From Pseudomonas oryzihabitans (GTDB taxonomy: Bacteria > Pseudomonadota > Gammaproteobacteria > Pseudomonadales > Pseudomonadaceae): DNA of 64,000 nucleotides. The stretch covers positions 1,653,001 to 1,717,000 of the forward strand of contig NZ_CP013987.1 in NCBI RefSeq assembly GCF_001518815.1, written 5' to 3'. Positions 43,017-50,418 of the stretch are shown one piece after another. How positions within the stretch are numbered: the first letter of the stretch is position 1; each line of letters begins with the position of its first letter. Made by a program: the position numbers and the translations under genes. Below the pieces are notes generated by a model, which was not told where the DNA came from, did no database searches, and saw nothing but the letters and a program-made list of their open reading frames with translations.

Positions 43017-43363
43017 GGGGCGCTCCTGAATAGGCAATGGGTATCCGTTTCAGGCCTTTCGAGTGAGGGCTCCGACCAAAGGTTCCACGGGCGGGGCCGC
43101 ATGCCCTTCCAGTGCTTTCTCTATATAGAAGGGTCAAAGCATATAGAAGGGTCCAAAGCGGACGAATGGTCATACCATACCGATTTCGGGTCTCGAAAAG
43201 TTCCGCACTATTAATCGATTAGAAGAGCTGGCTCACAAAACGGCGTGCTAGCGCCATTGAGCGTCTTATTCAAGTATTGGGCTAGAACTTTGCTGTTTCT
43301 ATCACTGTCAGTTGCGTCGTATTTGATCGTCCATGCACTTATAGACAAATAAGAGGGGGAAGA
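43017..43363. other. 347-base AT-richer gap between divergent genes
   Basis: It holds the promoters of the YqjD operon (minus) and the DUF3509 gene (plus). A tandem near-duplicate ATATAGAAGGGTC(C)AAAGC lies at 43123-43140 and 43141-43159. No open frame with a ribosome site is visible. AGAGGGGGA directly precedes the DUF3509 ATG. Confidence 0.5.
43123..43159. repeat. Tandem 18/19-base direct repeat
   Basis: ATATAGAAGGGTC-AAAGC (43123-43140) is followed at once by ATATAGAAGGGTCCAAAGC (43141-43159), which differs only by one inserted C. It lies 100-140 bases upstream of the yqjD start and could hold paired regulator sites. Confidence 0.75.
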
Positions 43364-43651
43364 ATGGAAAACGCCATTGATAGACTGACTGCCGCTTTCA
43401 GTACTTATAAATGCTCGGTCACGGCGCCTCGCCCTGACGGCAGTATCGTGCTGACGGTGCAGGACCAGCAGTGCGATGACGCACGGGTGAACCGGGTGGT
43501 CAGCGCCCGGCAGCTCGGTGAGAGCCAGCTGCTGAAAACGGTGATCGACGAAGTTCGCAAGGACGTATCGTTGCGGGCCGGAGCCTTGGCACCGCAATCC
43601 ATGGCCGTGCTACGCGCCACCGGAGCCAATATGCTGAGATATTCCGAATAA
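43364..43651 (+). CDS. DUF3509 small protein (copy 2)
   Basis: The 95-residue cytoplasmic protein begins MENAIDRLTAAFSTYKCSVTAPRPDGSI and carries ARQLGESQLLKTVIDEVRKDV. It aligns with the DUF3509 protein at 44236 along its length. Function is unknown. The ribosome site is AGAGGGGGAAGA. One Arg is the rare AGA codon. It is convergent with the unknown gene at 43786. Confidence 0.72.
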   Translation: MENAIDRLTAAFSTYKCSVTAPRPDGSIVLTVQDQQCDDARVNRVVSARQLGESQLLKTVIDEVRKDVSLRAGALAPQSMAVLRATGANMLRYSE

Positions 43652-43785
43652 GGGATAGCCAGCAGAAGACTTCAGCTCGAGACTTGCAGTACGGATGCCC
43701 TGCATTCGTTGGTCTCGAATACTGAAGATTACAGATAGCAAACAAGTACTTGGCTGCCTTTAGCAGTATGTCCAAGGTCGATTGT

Positions 43786-44220
43786 CTAGCTCTTGCACTT
43801 CAACAGGCGACAATCTCCGCAGGGAAGTTGCATCGCGGGTAGCGCGTACATGGGGCACGCAACGTCCATCACGCCCCAGGACGGGAAGCCCTGTCCGGCT
43901 TGTACGGCAGCCAGCCGAGCACTGGCGATCACACCATTGAGCAGTTCCTCTTCCCGATACAACGCCTGGCGCAAGGCCGGCGAGCGATAGAGGATGCGCC
44001 CACACCTATCCAATAGCGTGAAGGAAAAGCGCCCGGTGCGATCCGGCAGCGTCGGCCATACCTTGAGCGGGGCCAATTGCTCGTCGAGTCGTGCGCAGGT
44101 CAGCTGATACAGCGAGACGCCGACTGACGGGAGCGGCGTACTGGCACCCACGTTGTCGAGGAGCGTCGCAGGGCTTGAGGTTTGCACTAGACTGCTGGTC
44201 ATGCCTTCCGTGGTTTGCAT
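43786..44220 (-). CDS. Unknown protein linked to DUF3509
   Basis: The 144-residue product has no signal. An N-terminal Ser/Thr-rich stretch of about 30 residues is followed by a folded-looking region with SLYQLTCARLDEQLAPLK, FSFTLLDRCGRILYRSPALRQAL and a Cys-rich C-terminus (CPMYALPAMQLPCGDCRLLKCKS, four to five Cys). AGGAAC precedes the ATG. The start 15 bases after the stop of the DUF3509 gene at 44236 suggests one transcript. Not recognised. The Cys cluster could bind zinc. Confidence 0.55.
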   Translation of the reverse strand: MQTTEGMTSSLVQTSSPATLLDNVGASTPLPSVGVSLYQLTCARLDEQLAPLKVWPTLPDRTGRFSFTLLDRCGRILYRSPALRQALYREEELLNGVIASARLAAVQAGQGFPSWGVMDVACPMYALPAMQLPCGDCRLLKCKS

Positions 44221-44235
44221 GGTCCTGTTCCTGCC

Positions 44236-44517
44236 TTAATTCGCCACGCTGAGGTGGTTTACCGTGCCGCTGCCGCCGGCCAGCAGAGCGCTGACGCCAT
44301 GGCCCTCATCAATGGCAATACCCAGACGAATGCTATCGATCAGGCGTGCGAGTCGGGTCTGATCGTGCAGCTGCTGCTTGCTGATCAGCCGCTTTACCTT
44401 GACGCCATTGTCGTCGGACAGCGTCAAGCTGACGCTGCCGTCGAGGCGTTCGATGCGAAAGTTGACCCGAAAGTCGTGCTCGAAAGCCGCGGCGATGAGC
44501 TGGAAGGGGTTGTCCAT
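44236..44517 (-). CDS. DUF3509 small protein (copy 3, canonical)
   Basis: The 93-residue protein starts MDNPFQLIAAAFEHDFRVNF and contains RLDGSVSLTLSDDNGVKVKRLIS and a C-terminal IDSIRLGIAIDEG. This is the Pseudomonas DUF3509 pattern. CAGGTACGTC precedes the ATG at 44517, which is chosen over 44553. Function unknown. It heads a two-gene unit with the unknown at 43786. Confidence 0.75.
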   Translation of the reverse strand: MDNPFQLIAAAFEHDFRVNFRIERLDGSVSLTLSDDNGVKVKRLISKQQLHDQTRLARLIDSIRLGIAIDEGHGVSALLAGGSGTVNHLSVAN

Positions 44518-44614
44518 GACGTACCTGACTGGCGTGAGCGGGGTCAGTGCCATTGACTTCAGGGGGCTGGGCTAGTTCTGCGGGAAACCTCAAAAGTATG
44601 ACCGACGGCCCGTT

Positions 44615-45493
44615 TCAGCTGCTCACCTGAGTGTCGCGTTCGCTCCAGCACTGGGCGAAAGCCCGCTGCCAGTCGGGCAGCGTCTGCCCCAGCACCGCCG
44701 CCAGCTTGTCGGTGGACAGGCAGGAATTGGCGGGTCGATGCGCTGGGGTGGGGTAGGAGCTGCTGGGGATGGGGTTGAGGCGCGCCTTCAGTTCGCCGGT
44801 CTCGCGCAGCCGCTGCGCGATCTGTTCGGCGAAACCGTACCAGGACGTGGTACCGGTCGCGGTCAGGTGATAGGTGCCCCAGAGGTCCTGCTGGTCACTG
44901 CACGCCAGCAGGCGCTCGGTAGCGTCGGCGATGGTGCGCGTCCAGGTGGGGGCGCCGATCTGATCGGCGACGATATTCAGTTCGTCGCGTTCGCTGAGCA
45001 GGCGCACCATGGTGCGCAGGAAGTTGTTGCCCTGCCAGGAATAGACCCAGCTGGTACGCAGGATCAGATGACGTTCGGCCTGTTCACGTACGGCGTTTTC
45101 ACCGGCCAGCTTGGTGCGCCCATAGACGTTGAGCGGGCAGGTGGGATCCTCCTCGCGATACCGGTCCTGCTTGCTGCCGTCGAAGACGTAGTCGGTGGAG
45201 TAGTGGACCATGGGCACGCCCAGTTGCTGGGCGGCGCGGGCAAAGACCTGGGGAACCCGTTCGTTGATCAGAGTGGCGGTCTGGGCATCGCTCTCGGCGG
45301 CATCCACGGCGGTATAGGCTGCAGCATTGATGATGACGTCGGGACGGGCAGCGAGAACGCGTTGGTAGAGGGCATCCAGCTGGGTGAAATCCACCTGGGC
45401 CCGGCCGACGACGGTCACCTGGGCCTTGGGGGCCAACAGGGTTTGCAGTGCCTGAGAAAGTTGTCCGTGTTGACCCGCGATGAAGACGTTCAT
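44615..45493 (-). CDS. rmlD: dTDP-4-dehydrorhamnose reductase
   Basis: The 292-residue SDR enzyme makes dTDP-L-rhamnose, the last step before glycan use. NADPH site GQHGQLSQAL near the N-terminus, VIINAAAYTAVDAAE, STDYVFDG and the catalytic YxxxK in YGRTKLAGE (about 126-130). rmlB, rmlA and rmlC are absent from the window, so the gene stands alone here. Used for LPS or rhamnolipid sugar. Confidence 0.92.
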   Translation of the reverse strand: MNVFIAGQHGQLSQALQTLLAPKAQVTVVGRAQVDFTQLDALYQRVLAARPDVIINAAAYTAVDAAESDAQTATLINERVPQVFARAAQQLGVPMVHYSTDYVFDGSKQDRYREEDPTCPLNVYGRTKLAGENAVREQAERHLILRTSWVYSWQGNNFLRTMVRLLSERDELNIVADQIGAPTWTRTIADATERLLACSDQQDLWGTYHLTATGTTSWYGFAEQIAQRLRETGELKARLNPIPSSSYPTPAHRPANSCLSTDKLAAVLGQTLPDWQRAFAQCWSERDTQVSS

Positions 45494-46059
45494 GTGACTG
45501 AGCTATTCCAGAAGGGCTGGCGCGTCCGTGCCTGTTTGACAGGTTGGGCGTCGCCACGACAGCCCTGAGCAAAAGGCGCAGTCTACCCGATGACCGGCGT
45601 AGGACAAGGCTAGCCTTTCGCCTTCGCAGGGCCTTTGGCATTGGCTCTGCCAGGCCTGCCTGGCCGGAAACCAGCCCAGGCGAAAGGATGAAAAAATTTG
45701 TTTCACGAATACTTGACAATTGTGCGACGGGGGAAAGGTATCCGTTGGTCTTTTTCCAGGCGAGTTGTGCACAACTTGTGCTAGCGCCTGTCAAGTCCTC
45801 TCTGGCCCCCACAGATTCCTGTCTAGAATCGCCTTTTTGAATTAAGTTGTTGATTACGTTGAACTTATCAAACTGGTTAAAAAATGAGCAAGTTGTTTGC
45901 GGGGCCCGCAGAGCAAGGCTCAGGGTTCTTTTCCACCATGTTTTCAACAAAGTTATCAACAGAACCTGTGGATTGTTCCGAGAAGAGCCGACCTGAAAAC
46001 CTTAATCGGTGCTGAACGACAGGCTGATTGGACGGGTGTCTGCCGTTCTGTCGTCCGGC
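45494..46059. other. 566-base AT-rich gap with DnaA-box-like 9-mers and a palindrome
   Basis: No gene is supported. The left part should carry the rmlD promoter. From about 45690 the base composition drops in GC. TTATCAACA (45953-45961), TTTTCAACA (45941-45949) and, inverted, TGTGGATTG (45967-45975) resemble the DnaA box TTATNCACA. AGTTGTGCACAACT (45764-45777) is a perfect palindrome, and TTGACA (45713-45718) with AGGTAT at 17 bases is a possible rightward promoter. Confidence 0.5.
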
Positions 46060-49000
46060 TTAGCCGGACAGGGCCAACTGACGACTCAGCAGGGCGCGCA
46101 GTGAGGCCGGCTTCACTGGTTTGGGCAGGAAATCCAGGCGCGCTTCGCGCACCTTGGCCAGGCATTCCGGACGGCCATCGGCACTGATGACGATGCCGGG
46201 AATGTCCTGGCGCAGCACCTGGCGAATCCATTCTGCGACGTCCGGACCCGTGTCGGCATCACTGAGGTGGTAGTCGACGATCAGCAGGCGTGGCACCACC
46301 CCCTGATCCAGCAGGGCGGCACATTCTTCACGGCTGCGCGCGGTCCAGACCTGGCATCCCCAGCGGCCCAGCAGGCTGCGCAGGCCCAGCAGGATGCTGT
46401 CTTCGTTGTCGATGCACAGCACCGGATCGCCCGCCAAGGGCTGGGCGGCTTCGCTGGCAGTGGCCGCCTGGATGGCGAGGGCGGGCGCCAGGGGCACCCT
46501 GACGCTGAAGACACTGCCATGGCCCGGCCAGGAGCGCACCGAGAGTTCGTGGCCGAGCACCCGGCAGAGCCGATCGGCGATCGCCAGGCCCAGGCCCAGG
46601 CCTTTCTCGGCGCGGGTCTGGTGGCTGTCCAGACGCTTGAACTCCTCGAAGATCAGCTCGAGCTTGTCCGGCGGGATGCCGGGGCCGCTGTCCCAGACCT
46701 CCAGGCTCACGTTCTGCCCCTGGCGGCGTACTCCCAGCAGCACGCGGCCATGGGCGTATCTCAGGGCGTTGGTGAGGAAATTCTGCAATACCCGGCGCAG
46801 CAGCTTGCTGTCGCTGTTGACCACCAGCTGGCTGGTGCGGATGCGCAGACTGGTGCCCTGGTCCTGGGCCAGGGCCTTGAATTCGACACCCAGGGCCTCG
46901 AACAGGGTGGCCAGGGGGAAGGGCGCCGGCGCGGCCAGGATGCGCCCGTTCTCCAGGCGCGAGATGTCCAGCAGGTCGGCGATGAGGTCTTCGCTGGATC
47001 TCAGGGCACTGTCCATGTTGCGCACCAGCTCCTGGGCCTCCTGGGCGAGGCCGTCCTGGTGGGCGAGGGCAGCGGTGAACAGTCGGGCAGCGCTCAGCGG
47101 CTGCATGAGGTCATGGCTGACCGCGGTGAGGAAACGGCTCTTGGACTGGTTGGCCGCCTCCGCGTGGGCCCTGGCTTCCTCCAATGCCTGGTTGAGCTGC
47201 GAGAGTTCGCGGGTGCGTTCTTCCACCCGCTGTTCCAGGCCTTCGTTGGCTTCGCGCAGGGCGCGCTCGGCCTCGCGGAAGGCGGTGATGTCGGTAAAGC
47301 TCATCACGAAGCCACGGCCGGGCATGGGGCTGCCGATCAGCTCGATCACCCGGCCGTTGGGAAAGGTGCGCTCCGAGGTGTGGGGAATGCCCTGGCGCAT
47401 CCGTTCCACCCGGCGCGCCACGTGGTCGTCGGCGTCGCCAGGTCCGCAGAGGCCACGCAGGGCGTTGTAGCGGATGATCTCGGCGATGGGGCGGCCGACC
47501 TGGATCATGCCGTCCGGATAGTCGAACAGCTCCAGGTAACGCTGGTTCCAGGCGACCAGGCGCAGCGACTGGTCGACCACGCTGATGCCCTGGGAGATGT
47601 TCTCGATGGCGCCCTGCAGCAGCGCCCGGTTGAATTCGAGTACCTCCGAGGCCTCGTCGGCGATGCGCACCACGTCGTCGACCTGCATGTCGCGGCCTTC
47701 GATGGCGGCCTTGACCACGGCGCGCGCGGAGGAGGCACCGATAACCCCGGCCAGCAGCCGCTCGGTCTGGGCGATCCACTCGCTGTTGGCGTTCATGCCA
47801 GGGTGGTAGGTGAGGCCGCTCTGCTCGGCGAAGCGGCTGAAACTCAGGCGTGCGCGCTCATCACCCACGAAGCGGGCGGCGAGCAGCCGCAGGTCCTCCA
47901 GCTTCACCGCCAGCAGGGCGCGATTGCGCGGCCGGGGCAGGGCGTACTGGGCGATGAAGCGCCCGGCCTGCCAGTATTCCGAGACCCGGGTGCGCGAGAG
48001 CAGCGACACCAGGGCGAACAGCAGGAAGTTGCCGGCCAGGGAGACCAGGGCGCCGACCGTGGTCGGTTGTAGCGTCCGCTCCCCCGCGGGCTGCTCGAAC
48101 CAGGCCAGGCCGGGAAAGGCCTCCAGCGGCCATTGCAGGCTGGTGGCTACTACCGGCAGCACCATCAGATAGCCCCAGAGCAGCGCGCCGGCGGTGAGCC
48201 CGGCAAAGACGCCCCGGCGATTGGCGGCCTTCCAGAACAGCGCCCCGACCATGGCCGGCCCGAGCTGGGCAATGGCGGCAAAGGCGATCTGGCCGATAGT
48301 GGCGAGACTGGCATTGGAGCCCAGCAGGCGATAGCTGCAATAGGCCAGCACCAGGATGACCACGATGCTGGCGCGGCGCACCGTGAGCATCCAGTGGCTG
48401 AACACCGCGTGCGGACTCTCGACCTGCCCACGGCGCTTGAGCAGCCAGGGCAGGACGATGTCGTTGGAGATCATGGTGGAGAGGGCGACGCAGGCGACGA
48501 TCACCATGCCGGTGGCCGCCGAGGCGCCGCCTAGAAAGGCCAGCAAGGCCAGCCAGGGACGCTCCTGGGCCAGCGGCAGGCTGATGACGAAGGAGTCGGG
48601 CAGCACGCCGCCGGGCAGGTGCAGCTGGCCGGCCAGGGCGATGGGAATGACGAACAGGGCGGCCAGCGCCAGGTAGAGCGGAAACACCCAGCGCGCCAGG
48701 TTGACGTCCCGGGTATCGATGTTTTCCACCACCGTCACATGGAACTGGCGCGGCAGGCACATCACGGCGATGAAGGCCACGCCGGTCTGGATCAGCAGGC
48801 CCGGCCAGTCCAGCGTCTCCCGCCAGTATTCCTGCAGCTGCGGCGCCTGTTGGGAGCGGGCGAGCAGGTCGGCGAAGCCGTCGTGCAGGTCGTAGGTGAC
48901 CCAGAGGCCCACGGCGATAAAGGCGGCGAGCTTGACCAGGGATTCGAAGGCGATCGCCAGCATCATGCCGCGATGGTGCTCGGTGACATCCAGGTTGCGG

Positions 49001-49530
49001 GTGCCGAAGAGAATGGCGAACACCGCCAGGACCAGGGAAACGAACAGCGCGGTGTCCTGGGCGCGGGTGCTCAGGGACTCGGCATTGATGCCGGTCAGCA
49101 GATTGACGCCGATGACGATGCCCTTGAGCTGCAGCGCCAGGTAGGGGAGGACGCCGACCAGGCAGATGAGTGCGACGACGATGGCCAGGGTCTGGGACTT
49201 GCCATAGCGGGAGGCGATGAAGTCGGCGATGGAGGTGATGTTTTCCTTCTTGCTGATCAGCACCATCTTCTTGACCAGTTGCGGGGCCAGCAGCAGGAAG
49301 AGGATGGGGCCCAGGTAGATGGGCAGGAACGACCAGAGCTGGTCGGCAGCCTGACCGACCGCGCCGAAAAAGGTCCAGCTGGTGCAATAGACGGCCAGCG
49401 ACAGGCTGTAGACCCAGGCCCGCAGGCGTGGCTTGAGCGGTGGGCGGCGATCGCCATAGAAGGCGATGGCGAACAGCATGGCGAGGTAGCCGAGGGTTAC
49501 GGTGATGATCAGCCCGCTGGGCAGGGACAT
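46060..49530 (-). CDS. SLC5-linked hybrid sensor histidine kinase/response regulator
   Basis: The 1156-residue protein fuses a sodium/solute symporter-like membrane module (1 to about 480, 13 helices) to a PAS domain (about 640-750), HisKA with His806 in SHDLMQPL, HATPase_c (NFLTNALRYA, WDSGPGIPPDK, GLGLGLAIADRL) and a receiver with Asp1086 in LIVDYHLSD. It is related to CbrA and to P. aeruginosa PA3271. The signal and output are not known; such proteins may sense a transported metabolite. GGAG 5 bases before ATG 49530 sets the start. Two AGA codons. Confidence 0.9.
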   Translation of the reverse strand: MSLPSGLIITVTLGYLAMLFAIAFYGDRRPPLKPRLRAWVYSLSLAVYCTSWTFFGAVGQAADQLWSFLPIYLGPILFLLLAPQLVKKMVLISKKENITSIADFIASRYGKSQTLAIVVALICLVGVLPYLALQLKGIVIGVNLLTGINAESLSTRAQDTALFVSLVLAVFAILFGTRNLDVTEHHRGMMLAIAFESLVKLAAFIAVGLWVTYDLHDGFADLLARSQQAPQLQEYWRETLDWPGLLIQTGVAFIAVMCLPRQFHVTVVENIDTRDVNLARWVFPLYLALAALFVIPIALAGQLHLPGGVLPDSFVISLPLAQERPWLALLAFLGGASAATGMVIVACVALSTMISNDIVLPWLLKRRGQVESPHAVFSHWMLTVRRASIVVILVLAYCSYRLLGSNASLATIGQIAFAAIAQLGPAMVGALFWKAANRRGVFAGLTAGALLWGYLMVLPVVATSLQWPLEAFPGLAWFEQPAGERTLQPTTVGALVSLAGNFLLFALVSLLSRTRVSEYWQAGRFIAQYALPRPRNRALLAVKLEDLRLLAARFVGDERARLSFSRFAEQSGLTYHPGMNANSEWIAQTERLLAGVIGASSARAVVKAAIEGRDMQVDDVVRIADEASEVLEFNRALLQGAIENISQGISVVDQSLRLVAWNQRYLELFDYPDGMIQVGRPIAEIIRYNALRGLCGPGDADDHVARRVERMRQGIPHTSERTFPNGRVIELIGSPMPGRGFVMSFTDITAFREAERALREANEGLEQRVEERTRELSQLNQALEEARAHAEAANQSKSRFLTAVSHDLMQPLSAARLFTAALAHQDGLAQEAQELVRNMDSALRSSEDLIADLLDISRLENGRILAAPAPFPLATLFEALGVEFKALAQDQGTSLRIRTSQLVVNSDSKLLRRVLQNFLTNALRYAHGRVLLGVRRQGQNVSLEVWDSGPGIPPDKLELIFEEFKRLDSHQTRAEKGLGLGLAIADRLCRVLGHELSVRSWPGHGSVFSVRVPLAPALAIQAATASEAAQPLAGDPVLCIDNEDSILLGLRSLLGRWGCQVWTARSREECAALLDQGVVPRLLIVDYHLSDADTGPDVAEWIRQVLRQDIPGIVISADGRPECLAKVREARLDFLPKPVKPASLRALLSRQLALSG

Positions 49531-49676
49531 GGCGACTCCAGGCAATCCAGGCGCCCATCGCGCCCGGACAAAGTGTCGCACCTTGGGGTGCCAGACGTCA
49601 GGTCTGGCGACATTGGGTTGAGCCAGACGGTTTGCCCTGTTAGGTTGGCGGGCTGATTCAAGCGAGAGAGAGTGTC

Positions 49677-50243
49677 ATGTTCCAAGCGCAGCCCATTTCC
49701 CTGCAACGTGGTGCGCTGCGCCTGGATCCGCTGACGGAAGGCGACGTGCTCGAACTGGTCGGCCTGGCCGAGCGCAATCGCGAGGCGCTGCATTATCTGA
49801 GCGGACCGTTGCGGCCGGACTGGTACCGTCTGGCGCTGGCCGAGCAGCGCGAGGGGCGAGCCTTGCCCTTTGCCGTACGGATCGCCGACCGGCTGGTGGG
49901 TACGACCCGCTTCGCCGACTTCCTGCCCGCCTTGCCCGCCGCCGAGATCGGCTGGACCTGGCTCGATGCCGAGCAACACGGCAGCGGCCTGAATGGCAAC
50001 ATCAAGTACCTGATGCTGCGCCATGCCTTCGAGCACTGGCAGTTGGTACGGGTACAGCTCAAGACGGCAGCGACCAATCTCCGGTCCCAGGCGGCCATCG
50101 AAAAGCTGGGTGCGGTGCGCGAGGGGCTCTTGCGCAATCATCGGCGCTTGGCGGACGGTCGGCTGGACGACACCATCATCTACAGCATTACCGACCGCGA
50201 GTGGCCCGAGGTGAAGGCGCGACTGGAGGCGTCCTTCAACTAG
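49677..50243 (+). CDS. GNAT acetyltransferase, RimJ/RimL type
   Basis: The 188-residue protein has the GNAT fold. LRLDPLTEGDVLELVGLAE opens it, IGWTWLDAEQHGSGLNGNIKYLML covers the acetyl-CoA region (the usual Q/RxxGxG/A is replaced by HGSGLNG), and NLRSQAAIEKLGAVREG is the RimJ/RimL block near the C-terminus. The substrate is unknown; protein N-termini or small molecules are both possible. Divergent from the kinase gene; the GNAT neighbour is also beside PA3271 in P. aeruginosa. Confidence 0.82.
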   Translation: MFQAQPISLQRGALRLDPLTEGDVLELVGLAERNREALHYLSGPLRPDWYRLALAEQREGRALPFAVRIADRLVGTTRFADFLPALPAAEIGWTWLDAEQHGSGLNGNIKYLMLRHAFEHWQLVRVQLKTAATNLRSQAAIEKLGAVREGLLRNHRRLADGRLDDTIIYSITDREWPEVKARLEASFN

Positions 50244-50418
50244 CGGCAACGTCTGGCCGACCGTTCGTCGCTGACCATCGCTACGCAACGGGTCTGCGCC
50301 GCTTGTTTGGCGCCGCTATTCCGGCGGCCGTCCTTTCTTGTCCAACAGTTTTCCGCAATACGGCCGACATGCCTGCTCAATGGTACGAGTTCGCCTGTCT
50401 CCTTTCGCGGATCGCTGT

